A stretch of DNA of 64,000 bases from Cherax quadricarinatus (GCF_038502225.1 NW_027195261.1:62001-126000), one strand, 5' to 3'. Counted from the stretch's first letter, positions 44,169 through 55,679 are shown. Numbers and translations are program-made. The notes: a model not told the origin generated them from the letters alone.

Positions 44169-46369
44169 ATTTTCTGTAATTCGGTATTTACAGTATTGGC
44201 TAGCGTGACTGGGCTCGGGTGGGAGAAGACGTATGTAGTGTCATCTGCAAATAGTGTGGGTTTGAGTAATTGCGAAGCATTTGGTAGGTCATTTATGTAT
44301 AGGAGAAAGAGAAGAGGGCCAAGGACACTTCCCTGTGGGACACCAACTGTAATTGGTTGTGCAGAAGAGTTTGCCCCATTTGCATACACATATTGGCTTC
44401 TGTTGCTGAGGTATGACTTGAGGTAGTTGAGGGAGTGCCCTCTTATACCATAGTGTGACTATTTTACGTGGAGCAAGTCATGGTTAACTGTATCAAAAGC
44501 TTTACGTAAGTCAATGAAGATCCCCAGTGGGACTTCTTTTTTCTCTATTGCAGTGTATATATGTTCTAGCATGTGTATAATAGCATCATTAGTATTTTTA
44601 TTTGGCCTGAATCCAAATTGGCAGGGGTTGAGTATGTTTTGGGAGATAAGGTAGGAGTAGATTCGTTTATGAATTAATTTTTCGAAGATTTTTGAGAGAG
44701 GGTGTAAGTTGGATATTGGCCTATAGTTATTCAACTCTGTTTGGTCTCCTCCTTTGTGGATTGGGGTGACCCTTGCTATTTTGAGTACTGTAGGGAAGGT
44801 GGAGGATTCAATGGATTTGTTAAAGAGTGTTGCAATGATTGGTGATAGCACTTGTGACACTTTTTTGTATATAAAGGGTGGTAAGGTATTTAAATCTCCT
44901 GCCTTGTTTTTTAGCGTGTTGATAATAAGGGAGACTTCGTATGGGTTAGTCGGAGCTAGGAACAGTGTGTTCGGGTAGTTGCCAGTGAGGTAGTCATTTG
45001 GTGGGGTATCTGAGCTTGGGATTTTATTGGCAAGGTTTTGTCCTATAGTGGAGAAGAAGTCATTGAGTCTGTTTGCTGTTTCTGTTGGTGGGAGTTGGGG
45101 TTCATCTGATTTTGCTAATTTTATTTCGCTATTTCGTGATATCTTTTTTGTTCCTAGAATTTCTGATAGGGTTTTCCAGGTCTTTTTTATATCACCTCGT
45201 AAGTTGGATAATCTGTTCTCATAATACAATTTTTTTGCCCTTCTTATCAGGCTGGTTAGGATTGACGAGTAACGTTTTGTTTGGTCTCTGGTTATGTGAC
45301 CCATTCTGTACTGTTTTTCATATTGGTGTTTTGTATTTATGGATTTGAGAATGCTGGGTGTTAACCAGGGACTGTTCAGTCTCTTAGCTGTCATCTGTTT
45401 AGTTTTTTTAGGGCAGTGCTTGTTATAGAGGTATTGGGTCTTTTTTAGAAAATTATTAATACATTCGTCAATATCTGTATAGATTTCTAGCTCAGTGTAC
45501 CAGTCAATGTTTGCTACTGCTGTTGTGAAGTTATTAATGGCTGCCTCATTGTGAAGTCTGAAGGTGACTTTAGTAGTGTCTTGGGGTAATTTACCAAGAG
45601 TTGTTATGAGAAAAGTAGGGTAGTGGTCTGTGGTATTATCTGTAATTATGCCTGATTTTAAAGGGGATATGGTGTTGGTCCAGATGTGGTCAAGTAGGGA
45701 AACACTAGTCTCTGTAACTCTTGTAGGTTTTGTTACTGTTGGTAGCAACATACAGTTACTCATTGTGTTTGTGAATTCAGTAACGTGTGGGTCCTGGTCT
45801 TGCAGGAGATTTATATTGAAGTCACCTGAGAGTAGTAAGTGATCTTTGTTCATGCGTGCATCAGTTATCATACTTCCTAGGTTTTGACTAAATTGGCTAA
45901 TGTTTGACTGTGGAACTCTGTAAATGTTTATCAATGTGAGAGGTTTTTGTAGGTATTTGGATTTGAATTTGGCTATTATATATTCCCCATGTTCATCCCT
46001 TGTGCAAGTATTAGTGATACATTCTAGTTGGTCTGAGTAGTATATGGCTGTGCCACCCCCTTGTTGGTCTGGCCTACAGTTGTGTATGGCTGTGTAACCA
46101 GGAATGGCATAGACATCTGTACTATCAGGCTTTAGCCAGGTTTCAGTTAGTGTAATGATGGACATATTGGCATGTAAGGAATTTAGTAATGCTATGAGGT
46201 CATCGTAATGCTTGCTTAAAGATCTGATATTGTAGTTAAAGATAGTTATGTTGTTGTTGGCACTGAGAAGTGCCTTTGATTGTTCTGCAGTGTAGTAATT
46301 ACAGTAACTGTTTGATTCATTTAAGTCATTAAATAAGAGGTTGGTATCAGGATCAATGCTTGTAATCAT
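44169..46369 (-). pseudogene. N ORF2, first part: endonuclease and RT up to FADD
   Basis: Starts at the ATG at 46369. The endonuclease has ITIFNYNIRSLSKHYDD, LTETWLKPDS, LLLSGDFNINLLQ and DHYPTFLIT. RT has TPIHKGGDQTELNNYRPISN, CQFGFRPNKNTNDAI, IDLRKAFDTVNHDLL, GVPQGSVLGPLLFLLYINDL and TLFADDTTYVF. A single in-frame TAG at 44459-44461, in HVK-stop-SHYGIRG where a leucine is usual, interrupts it. The frame stays open to ELQKIS, where element K is inserted. The protein would act in target-primed reverse transcription. CR1/Jockey-type placement rests on motif style. Confidence 0.85.
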
Positions 46370-46377
46370 AAGATTTG

Positions 46378-47315
46378 TAGTGAATCTATAGTTAGAATTA
46401 AGTATAAAACAAAGTAAATAGTCTTAAGCTAAAAAATAGCACCTGAATTATTTAACAAATGTAAAATAATGAGCTAAGGTAGTTTTTTTTTTTTTTTTTT
46501 TTTTTTTTAAGCTAAAATAAAGGAGACAATATAAAAGGGACTAATACAAATAAAGTGATAATCAAATAATGGAGCTTGGGAATATGATAGTAGGTAGTAC
46601 TATAAAGGTAATTCTTTAAAGTTAGAATTATAGTATAAAATAATAATATAAAAGGGACTAATGTAAGTTGTGGTGAACAATAAAGTGGTAATCAAATAAA
46701 TGAGCTTTGGAATATAATGGCAAAATTGTGAACTTATTCTACTTTAGCACCTGAGAATAGCACCTTGATTATTTTAACAATTGTGAATGTATAAACTAGG
46801 GTAGTTATATAAAGCTAAAATAAAGGAGAAAATATATAAGGGACTAAAATTAAGTAATGGTAAACAAAGTTAAATGGACAGGTGGTCACTATGAAATAAT
46901 ATTGGTTTAGGAGTAAGATCTGATTTGTAATATTAAATAAATTGAGCAGTTTATTGCACAATAAAAGTAAAAAAAAATGAGGTAGTTGGTACTAGCTAGC
47001 AAAAGATAGTTTTGGTACTTGCAAAAAAGTAATTGGAATATACACTAATTGCATACACAATGAAAAGTGACTAAAAAAACAAGTAGTGATAAACAAAATT
47101 AAATGGACAGGTAAGAATAATGAATATTATTAATTTGGAGTAAGATTTGACTTGTAATTTAAAATTATGAGCAATTAATAGCAGTAAGAAAGAAGTATAG
47201 AGTATTGGGGGTATTTCATTAGCTAGTGATGAAAAATAATAAAAATAATAATGTACAATATAATAGTAACATACACTATATGCACCACACGTATATATGT
47301 ATTAAGGGCACTTAT
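46378..47315 (-). repeat. Inter-ORF spacer of N made of degenerate direct repeats
   Basis: Four diverged blocks repeat AAAGGGACTAA, AAACAAA(A/G)TTAAATGGACAGG, AATTTGGAGTAAGAT(C/T)TGA and AATAAA(T/G)GAGC. A run of 26 T lies at 46483-46508. This AT-rich DNA has no ORF. Such a long spacer between ORF1 and ORF2 is unusual for this group. Confidence 0.6.
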
Positions 47316-48425
47316 CTAATCTGTTACAGAAATGTCAGCTTTTCTAAAAAAGGTAGAGAAATCGTGTTCATTTGAGATAGTATATTGTTGTCCTGTTGAT
47401 GTATTCCTTACTAGTATTTTCCCATCTCGCGTGAAACACTGATGTATTTTGTTTTCCTGTTTAAGTTTTCTCAGCCTGAACGGAAGGTTTTGACGTTTTT
47501 TTGTTAGACACTCATTTATGTACACTCCATTTTTCATTGTAATTGCTGATTTAATTAGGTCCTTTCTTTTATCGTATGAATGAAGTCGGATCATTATACT
47601 GTGTTTACTTCCTGGTTTTCCTAGCAAACGTGTTTCTTTGATTTCATTGTTTTGCACGATGACTTGTACGTGGTTCTGTATTATCCTGATAGCAGTTTCT
47701 TTGCACTGTGCTTGTGTTATGTCACTAGGAATGTGTGGACTGTTTATTATTACTGCATCAGACAACTTATCTTGTTCAGTTTTGTCGTCTTGGAAATCAA
47801 GGTATTCATTTAGTCGAGTGTGCATGTTCTGATTCCAGTCCTTGATTGCTTCTTCAACCTTCATATTTATTGTTGTTATTTGCTCAGTGTGACTGGCTAT
47901 AGCTGCTTTTAGAGTATTTTCTGTGTCAACACTTCCCGATGTAATCTTCTCTTCAAGGTTTTGGATCTTATTCTCGAGGTTGGTTATCTTGGATTCTCGT
48001 CGCTCGAGTGTTGCTTTGATATCTTTGATTTCATTTTCTAGAGCAACGATGTAGTCCTTGATATTGTCAGGAATAATCATACCTGAGTTATCATGGGTGA
48101 ATCCTTTGAAGGGAGTGGAGTTGGAGGGGGAGTCAGCCATGTTTGTTGTTGTTGTTGTTGTTCCTTGGGTGGCGGCGGTGAGGGGGGTTGATGATACACT
48201 GGCGTCCTGCTGGGTAGACAAGTTGAGTTCTAGGGTCCTTGCTGTTATTCTTTTATTACTGGTGTTGTTTCTTCTGCGATATCCTTTCAAATAATGATCA
48301 GCGGTTCTACCTTTATAAGACACATAAATGGTAACTTCTTCTGCCTTCTTGACTGTAAGTTGAAACTGAGTTTCCACATCCAACACATTCAAAAAGGTCT
48401 CCAAAACAGTAAGCATTTTCTCCAT
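47316..48425 (-). CDS. ORF1 protein of element N (coiled coil, RNA-binding type)
   Basis: 369 codons from the ATG at 48425 (MEKMLTVLETFLNVLDV). An N-terminal region of unknown fold is followed by a T/S-rich linker near residues 75-115. A long heptad-patterned coil follows at about 130-170 (YIVALENEIKDIKATLERR, ITNLENKIQNLEEKI), and then an RRM-like or C-terminal basic domain (HSIMIRLHSYDKRKDLIKSA, LPFRLRKLKQENKI, FTRDGKILVRN). The layout resembles trimeric ORF1p-type chaperones of CR1/L1-like elements, which coat element RNA. No zinc knuckle is present. The frame is undamaged. It lies 950 bp upstream of ORF2 on the same strand. Confidence 0.8.
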   Translation of the reverse strand: MEKMLTVLETFLNVLDVETQFQLTVKKAEEVTIYVSYKGRTADHYLKGYRRRNNTSNKRITARTLELNLSTQQDASVSSTPLTAATQGTTTTTTNMADSPSNSTPFKGFTHDNSGMIIPDNIKDYIVALENEIKDIKATLERRESKITNLENKIQNLEEKITSGSVDTENTLKAAIASHTEQITTINMKVEEAIKDWNQNMHTRLNEYLDFQDDKTEQDKLSDAVIINSPHIPSDITQAQCKETAIRIIQNHVQVIVQNNEIKETRLLGKPGSKHSIMIRLHSYDKRKDLIKSAITMKNGVYINECLTKKRQNLPFRLRKLKQENKIHQCFTRDGKILVRNTSTGQQYTISNEHDFSTFFRKADISVTD

Positions 48426-48426
48426 G

Positions 48427-48759
48427 ATACATAACTATATACCTCAAACCACACTTCTCACATTGTGCCACTATTTAATCTACCCTTACCTTACCTGTAG
48501 TACACTTAGGGCCCACTTATACAGCAGGTTCCAGGGTACCGTTGTAAAGTGGAAATGACAGTAAAGTGCAATGCTATTTTTTCCACTTATAAATGCATAT
48601 AAATAACAGATAACAAGTTTGCGCTAACATATATTAAGTTAGCAACAGAACTTGGCATTAAACAATAAAAAGTAAAATACATAGTACATTGATTATTTAC
48701 CTTTAAATATTTGTATCTTAATGTATAGTGAGAGGTGAGTATTTATTGTTAAATAAGAA
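48427..48759. other. N 5' flank and a one-ended transposon-like terminus
   Basis: AGGGCCCACTTATACAGCAGG followed by TTCCAGGGTACCG, near 48509-48540, resembles Tigger/pogo-type terminal sequences, but no partner end was found. The rest is AT-rich and non-coding. Confidence 0.4.
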
Positions 48760-48950
48760 AGATAAAAAGATAGCTTTTATTTCTTTGTGAAGGTTACAAT
48801 ATGTAATTACTATTTTGATTTGTTAAGTACAAAGAAATTAACTATCATGCTAGGGCATTTCGGGCAAAATAATCTTAATACTTAAAAACTACTTAAGTCT
48901 AGACAAGATAAGAGTGGTCATCATTTTAATAATTTTTTATTTTATATTAA
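48760..48950 (-). repeat. N-type 3' tail, left part of a split copy
   Basis: TAGGGCATTTCGGGCAAAAT and neighbours match N-type 3' untranslated sequence. The corresponding coding end lies at 51713-52136 on the other side of the Tigger-like element, so one N copy was split. Confidence 0.65.
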
Positions 48951-49264
48951 TACAGTAGAACCTCTTCTTGCGAGCGTGTCCACGCGCGAGTTTTTCCAAA
49001 TATGAGCAATCGATGGGTCGATTTTTTGCTTCCATACGCGAGCAAAATTTCGACAAGCGAGCAGACCTCAAGGCAGGTTCCTTGACACTGGTGAAGGGCT
49101 CTTGCTCTTGATCTCGGGAATTGTATCTCATTTTGTTTGTTGGACTATCTTATTGAAACTTGGGCAACGTATGATGGAAAGATGCTTCTTAACGTACACC
49201 AAAAATGAAAGAAATCTAAGCATAAATAATGGAGTTCACTTTTCAGCAATTAGCCACTCCTTAG

Positions 49265-49570
49265 CGGTAATTTTGAATGGTTTTTATGATTGTATTCACG
49301 TTTGTTTGATCTCATTTGATAGAATGGAAGATATATTACAGAAATAGATATGATTTTAATTGCTTTCACGATGAAAAGTACTTTAAAATAGAGCTCAACC
49401 TAGGAGAAATGGTCCATTGCTTGGCTGTTTCAGAGTAAACAAATGACATCACTGTCCATTCCAATATGCAGTCATGAATGGGTTGACATTATTTATACAA
49501 TTATTGCAATAAGGAATAACAGTAAAGCTTATATTTTTTGTGTGAATAAAAATTACAAATTATTTATATA
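49265..49570 (+). mobile_element. piggyBac-MITE internal fragment
   Basis: TTTGATAGAATGGAAGATAT, AATAACAGTAAAGCTTATAT and TGTGTGAATAAAAATTACAA match the MITE bodies at 53500-53820 and 56820-57090. Both ends are missing. Confidence 0.75.
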
Positions 49571-49589
49571 ATAATAATAATAATATTAT

Positions 49590-50998
49590 TATTTTATTTT
49601 TTATTATCACACTGGCCGATTCCCACCAAGGCAGGGTGGCCCGAAAAAGAAAAACTTTCACCATCATTCACTCCATCACTGTCTTGCCAGAAGGGTGCTT
49701 TACACTACAGTTTTTAAACTGCAACATTAACACCCCTCCTTCAGAGTGCAGGCACTGTACTTCCCATCTCCAGGACTCAAGTCCGGCCTGCCGGTTTCCC
49801 TGAATCCCTTCATAAATGTTACTTTGCTCACACTCCAACAGCACGTCAAGTATTAAAAACCATTTGTCTCCATTCACTCCTATCAAACACGCTCATGCAT
49901 GCCTCCTGGAAGTCCAAGCCCCTCGCACACAAAACCCCCTTTACCCCCTCCCTCCAACCTTTCCTAGGCCGACCCCTACCCCGCCTTCCTTCCACTACAG
50001 ACTGATACACTCTTGAAGTCATTCTGTTTCGCTCCATTCTCTCTACATGTCCGAACCACCTCAACAACCCTTCCTCAGCCCTCTGGACAACAGTTTTGGT
50101 AATCCCGCACCTCCTCCTAACTTCCAAACTACGAATTCTCTGCATTATATTCACACCACACATTGCCCTCAGACATGACATCTCCACTGCCTCCAGCCTT
50201 CTCCTCGCTGCAACATTCATCACCCACGCTTCACACCCATATAAGAGCGTTGGTAAAACTATACTCTCATACATTCCCCTCTTTGCCTCCAAGGACAAAG
50301 TTCTTTGTCTCCACAGACTCCTAAGTGCACCACTCACTCTTTTTCCCTCATCAATTCTATGATTCACCTCATCTTTCATAGACCCATCCGATGACACGTC
50401 CACTCCCAAATATCTGAATACGTTCACCTCCTCCATACTCTCTCCCTCCAATCTGATATTCAATCTTTCATCACCTAATCTTTTTGTTATCCTCATAACC
50501 TTACTCTTTCCTGTATTCACCTTTAATTTTCTTCTTTTGCACACCCTACCAAATTCATCCACCAATCTCTGCAACTTCTCTTCAGAATCTCCCAAGAGCA
50601 CAGTGTCATCAGCAAAGAGCAGCTGTGACAACTCCCACTTTGTGTGTGATTCTTTATCTTTTAACTCCACGCCTCTTGCCAAGACCCTCGCATTTACTTC
50701 TCTTACAACCCCATCTATAAATATATTAAACAACCACGGTGACATCACACATCCTTGTCTAAGGCCTACTTTTACTGGGAAAAAATTTCCCTCTTTCCTA
50801 CATACTCTAACTTGAGCCTCACTATCCTCATAAAAACTCTTCACTGCTTTCAGTAACCTACCTCCTACACCATACACTTGCAACATCTGCCACATTGCCC
50901 CCCTATCCACCCTGTCATACGCCTTTTCCAAATCCATAAATGCCACAAAGACCTCTTTAGCCTTATCTAAATACTGTTCACTTATATGTTTCACTGTA
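49590..50998 (-). pseudogene. 5'-truncated RTE-type element K2
   Basis: The open frame at 49846-50994 covers the RT from KHISEQYLDKAKEVF to the C-terminus (EWRQMVFNT), including LFADDTVLL. It is nearly identical to the same region of K, with only a few substitutions (SSDGS for SADGS, KGVLC for KEVLC). The endonuclease is lost. The 5' junction lies directly against a (TAA)n tract at 50996. The 3' tail is AT-rich. Confidence 0.88.
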
Positions 50999-51012
50999 TA
51001 ATAATAATAATA

Positions 51013-51054
<42 letters not shown>

Positions 51055-51150
51055 TGTATAATAATAATAGTAGAATAATATAATACAATAATAATAATAA
51101 TAATAATATAATATGTATAATAATAATACATATATAATAATAATGTACTA
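50996..51150. repeat. (TAA)n microsatellite
   Basis: About 150 bp of ATA/TAA repeats with few interruptions, placed exactly at the 5' end of K2. Isoleucine- or leucine-rich frames across it are artefacts. Confidence 0.9.
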
Positions 51151-51712
51151 CATATAACAATTATAATAGATGGCTTCAAAAGGCCATCACTAGATGGCAG
51201 TGTTTACCACAACAAAGAGGGAGCGGTTGTGGCCGCCTCCACCTGTTACATAATGACATATTTTATTCATTCTAGAGTATATATCATGTTTCTATGTTAT
51301 TTTTAATGTTTGTTGTGTCATATTAGATGAACTGTGATATATAAATAAGCCGTATAGATGATATTAGCAAAATTATTCATGAAGTATTTTGCCCGGTCTC
51401 CAGACAAACTCTCCTCCACCGCCGACACCGCCCATACCACTACATGAATGACATATTTTATTAATTTTAGAGTATATATCAGGTTTGTATGTTATTTAAA
51501 TTGTTTATTATGTCATATTAGATGAACTGTGATAGATAAATAAGCCATAGAGTTGATATTAGCGAAATTATTGAAGCACAGAATTCCACTGGAATGGATT
51601 AATTGCATTTCATTTAAATTAAATGAGGAAAATTGACTCTGCAAACGAGCAAATCCAGGTGCGAGCAAGGTCATGGAACGGATTAAACTCGCAAGTAGAG
51701 GTTCCACTGTAC
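51151..51712. repeat. Right arm of the Tigger-like element with 190-bp duplication
   Basis: TGACATATTTTATT, AGAGTATATATCA, TGTCATATTAGATGAACTGT and GATATTAGC(A/G)AAATTATT occur in the same order twice, about 190 bp apart. The segment ends in the right terminal repeat. No gene was seen. Confidence 0.7.
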
Positions 51713-52136
51713 TATTGCAAGGTAGTTAAAGGTTTATAAGTCTTGAAGCTGCATTCAACAATATTACAAATAATGGTTTGAACAGTAGTATTTTATGGAT
51801 TAGCAGATGTTTTAATAAACTATAGGTCATGTAATGTTTGATAGAGTTTCTAACATACTGATTACAAGTTGTGTTCTTTAGCACTGAGAGATGAGATAAT
51901 TTTTAATCAGAGCCATAAACATGTAAGCAGTCAGGGGATCTTCTACTGGTGCAAGTAGTGAATTACAGATATTTGGGCCCTTTATGTGCATTGCATTTTT
52001 GCACAGTGTGAGACTGACACGAGTGATGTTGAAGAGTGCTTTGTGACTTGTATTGTGACTGTGTTTTCTGTTGTAGCTATCAAGGAGAAGTTTAACTGGA
52101 GGGTTTATATTGAGTTTAATGTTCTGTATATATGTG
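51713..52136 (-). pseudogene. N-type RT C-terminal fragment, right part of split copy
   Basis: GTGCATTGCATTTTTGCACAG and surrounding sequence align with 39950-40200 of element N (KNSMHIKDPKIWN region), but the frame is decayed. K3 is inserted at its right end in forward orientation. Confidence 0.7.
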
Positions 52137-53190
52137 CTCCCAAGAGCACAGTGCTGATGACACTGTGCTCTTGGGAGATTCTGAAGAGAAATTGCAGAGG
52201 TTGGTGGATGAATTTGGTAGGGTATGTAAAAGAAGAAAATTAAAAGTGAATACAGGAAAGAGTAAGGTTATGAGGATAACAAAAAGATTAGGTGATGAAA
52301 GATTGGATATCAGATTGGAGGGAGAGAGTATGGAGGAGGTGAATGTATTCAGATATTTGGGAGTGGACGTGTCAGCGGATGGGTCTATGAAAAATGAGGT
52401 GAATCATAGAATTGATGAGGGGAAAAGGGTGAGTGGTGCACTTAGGAGTCTGTGGAGACAAAGAACTTTGTCCTTGGAGGCAAAGAGGGGAATGTATGAG
52501 AGTATAGTTTTACCAACGCTCTTATATGGGTGTGAAGCATGGGTGATGAATGTTGCAGCGAGGAGAAGGCTGGAGACAGTGGAGATGTCATGTCTGAGGG
52601 CAATGTGTGGTGTGAATATAATGCAGAGAATTCATAGTTTGGAAGGTAGGAGGAGGTGTGGGATTACCAAAACTGTTGTCCAGAGGGCTGAGGAAGGGTT
52701 GTTGAGGTGGTTCAGACATGTAGAGAGAATGGAGCGAAACAGAGTGACTTCAAGAGTGTATCAGTCTGTAGTGGAAGGAAGGCGGGGTAGGGGTCGGCCT
52801 AGGGGTCGGCCTAGGAAAGGTTGGAGGGAAGGGGTAAAGGAGGTTTTGTGTGCGAGGGGCTTGGACTTCCAGCAGGCATGCGTGAGCGTGTTTGATAGGA
52901 GTGAATGGAGACAAATGGTTTTTAATACTTGACGTGCTGTTGGAGTGTGAGCAAAGTAACATTTATGAAGGGGTTCAGGGAAACCGGCAGGCCGGACTTG
53001 AGTCCTGGAGATGGGAAGTACAGTGCCTGCACTCTGAAGGAGGGGTGTTAATGTTGCAGTTTAAAAGCTGTAGTGTAAAGCACTCTTCTGACAAGACAGT
53101 GATGGAGTGAATGATGGAGTTTTTCTTTTTCGGGCCACCCTGCCTTGGTGGGAATCGGCCAGTGTGATAATAAAAAAAATAATTAATATA
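52137..53190 (+). pseudogene. 5'-truncated RTE-type element K3 with fold-back end
   Basis: The frame begins at ADDTVLLGDSEEKLQRL, part of the RT catalytic motif, and is open to EWRQMVFNT, closing at 52932. An in-frame 12-bp duplication gives GRGRPRGRPRKGW where K has GRGRPRKGW. The truncated 5' end starts with a 17-bp inverted copy of its own next bases (52137-52153 pairs with 52161-52177). The 3' end CAGTGTGATAATAAAAAAAAT matches K. Confidence 0.88.
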
Positions 53191-53992
53191 TAGTGAACAC
53201 AATATTATAAGTGTATGTTTCATTTATTTAGTAGGTTCAGGGTTTTGTAAAGTGGTGTCATAATATTACTGTCAGTGCCATAATATTACGGCTTGCAAGC
53301 CAATGTTGGTGCTGTAAAATTACACCAAAATTCTAGCGGCTTCAAATCTTGCACAAGCTGTTAGACCTACATGTGAGAGAATGGGTCTGAGTGGTCAGTG
53401 TGCACAGTATAAAAAAAAGTCTTGCAGTGCACAGTGCATGAGAGAAAAAAAACTCTGATCGTGTTTCTGGTTTAAAACACCAACTTTGCAGTGTATTTTC
53501 TTGTAGTATTTATGATTGTATTCTCGTTTTCCTAGTCTCATTTGATAGAATGGAAGATATATCACTGAAATAGAGATGATTCTGAATGGTTTGTGACCTA
53601 AAAGTACTGGGAAATTGAGCTCAAAAGAGCGGAATTGTTAGATTTTTGCCGATGTTGAAGAGTAAACAGATCGTGTCACACATCCAATACACATCAACTG
53701 GTGGGTCTAATATGCTTTCACAAATGTGCTGATATTATTTATCATTTTTCCAGCAATGCAGTAGTTTGCATAACAGTAAATCCTCTATTTTTTTGTGAAT
53801 AAAAATTCAAAAAGGAAAGCAGGTGTAATATAAGAGGAACTTGGAGACATGACTAATGAATTGAGAAAATGTTATGTTAATCCTAGGAATGTTTGCATTG
53901 TTAATTCTGGACTATTTTGAAATTGGCCTTCCTTTAATTTTGTATTAAATTGGCCAAATTACCAAGTTCTGATCACCTTATTGGGTAGTTAA
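53191..53992 (+). mobile_element. piggyBac MITE copy 1, truncated
   Basis: From about 53285 (CTTGCAAGCCAATGTTGG) it follows the same body as MITE copies 2 and 3: AATTCTAGCGGCTTCAAATC, GAGAGAATGGGTCTGAGTGG, and the single ancestral 37-bp-type segment at 53685-53740. It is cut at TTGGGTAG by MITE copy 2. The stretch before 53285 has no recognisable terminal TTAACCC. Confidence 0.75.
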
Positions 53993-55061
53993 CCCTTTCA
54001 GGATTTTGGCCGCACTAGTATGGCTTATGAGCCAGGGCTTTTGATGTACTAGTACGCCTAAATTGTAGCGCCCTCAAATCTAGTGAGAGAAAGCTGGTAT
54101 GCCTACATATAAAAGAATGGGTCTACATGGTCAGTGTGCATGGTATAAAAAAAATCCTGCAGCACACAGTGCATAATGAGAAAAAAAACTGACCGTGTTT
54201 TTGGCATAAAACAGCGACTTTGCACTGTATTTTTGTATTGTATTTATTGTTGTATTCTAGTTTTCCTGGTCTCATTCTATAGAATGGAAGATATATTACA
54301 GAAATTGAGATGATTTTGACTGGTTTTACAAAGAAAAGTACCTTGAAATTGAGCTCAAAGCAGCAGAAATGTTCAATTTTTACCAAAGTTCAAAAGTAAA
54401 CAAATCATGCTATGCGTTCAATACACATCAACTGGTGAGTCTAATATTCATTTACAAGTGCGCTGATATTATTTATACCATTTCTACACCAATGCAGAAG
54501 TCTGCATAACAGTAAATCTTCTATTTTTTTGTGATAATAAAAATTCAAAGTGGAAAGCAAAAGAATGTAAGAGGGGCATGAGGACGTGACTAATGAACAG
54601 AGGAAATGTTATTTTAGTGCCAGGAATGTCTTTCTTGCTTATTCTGGACCCTATTCGGAAATTGGCATCTTTTGAAATTTTTGTGAAATTGGCAAAATTG
54701 CTAAATTCTGACCACTGTATTAGATAGTTGAAATTGGTAAATGGGTAGTTTCTTGTACTCATTCGATAGAAAAAATGGAGTTCCAGCAAAATAGTTATGA
54801 TTTTTGTCAACAAGTACACTGGAATTGGCCGAAAATAGGTCTCAAAGAGGGCAAAATCGCTGATGCGTAAACATTGTCAAGACCTCTAACTTTGCGAGAG
54901 CATAATTCCGTAAGTTTTTCATCAAATTTCATACTTTTGGTGTCATTATGATCGGGAAAAAATTCTCTATCTTTTCATAAGAAAAAATAATTTTTTTTTT
55001 TTTTGAAATTTGGCCGTCTCTGAGAACAAGTCTCTGAGAGGGCCTGTCAACCCTGAAAGGG
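53993..55061 (+). mobile_element. piggyBac MITE copy 2, complete
   Basis: TTAA duplications at 53989-53992 and 55062-55065 flank terminal repeats CCCTTTCAGGATT and AATCCTGAAAGGG-like (AACCCTGAAAGGG). The element is 1,069 bp with no coding capacity. The right subterminal part holds a run of T then TTTGAAATTTGGCC. It is inserted at the TTAA formed in MITE copy 1. These are piggyBac hallmarks. Confidence 0.88.
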
Positions 55062-55065
55062 TTAA

Positions 55066-55123
55066 AAGAAGAAGGGAAGTAACCCTGGAAAAGGGCTTGC
55101 TACCTTAAGTCCTCATGGAAGGT
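55066..55123. other. Short flank before the LTR
   Basis: A 58-bp spacer, and the only pre-integration sequence visible to the left of the gypsy-like element. Confidence 0.4.
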
Positions 55124-55679
55124 GTGAGGGAAAAGTTCAACAGATAGGAGTAGCGAGCGAATATATGGTGACGATAGTTTGATTGCCGACTGCTTGTTAA
55201 GGTAGGGTCAGTCTAGCTCCTGCTATCCCCCCTCTTTTCTCCTTTCCGAAAGGTGACATGTGGGGCTCCGAAAAAACAGTAATCACTTGACTCACAGCTC
55301 CCAGCACAACTCTTGGAATGTCAGCTCGGGTCATCTGACAACCAAAGAAAAAGTGTTGACGGAGACGGACTCAGCGCAAGTCAGGAGACGTCACTTTATA
55401 ATCTACCTACCTGATTACGTGTAGTTAACATCAGGCCACTACCCCTCATCTTTGCAGTGGTGAAGAACCTGCATTCCTTTCATCTGGGAAGACTATTCAT
55501 CTGTGAAGAACTAGCCGTTGGGTTGTCACTCAACACCTGTGACCCCCCCATCATCAGTAATGGCTACAATTTCTACAAGACAGTGTCAGCATCAACCAGA
55601 CACCCCAGTTTACTTGTACATATTAGCATTGAATTCAAATGTCATTTTTTAATTTCATTTTTCATTTTTCTTTAAAGTA

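Larger units (their letters stand above)
39553..48500 (-). mobile_element. Full-length N element (CR1/Jockey-type), split by element K
   Basis: On the minus strand it has a short 5' leader, ORF1 (48425-47316), a long repetitive spacer, and ORF2 from 46369. ORF2 is interrupted at 44169 by element K and resumes at 40676. It is followed by a 3' untranslated part and a (TTTA)n tail at 39553-39581. The 24-bp minisatellite adjoins the tail. Damage is light: one stop codon and the insertion. Confidence 0.85.
48949..51714. mobile_element. Tigger-like element TIR pair enclosing other repeats
   Basis: CAGTAGAACCTCTTCTTGCG at 48951 and its inverse near 51690-51712 (CGCAAGTAGAGGTTCCACTG) form terminal inverted repeats, with TA on both outer sides. 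Inside lie a piggyBac-MITE fragment (about 49265-49570), an RTE K2 copy, a (TAA)n tract and a tandemly duplicated block (51250-51400 and 51440-51580). No transposase was recognised, so it is non-autonomous. Membership in the Tc1/mariner-pogo group is inferred from the TIR style and TA target. Confidence 0.75.

Noticed and set aside
52137..52177. Hammerhead ribozyme, because the loop reads CTGATGA
   Set aside because: The loop is the RT codons for ADD; no GAAA core or third stem is present in the right place.
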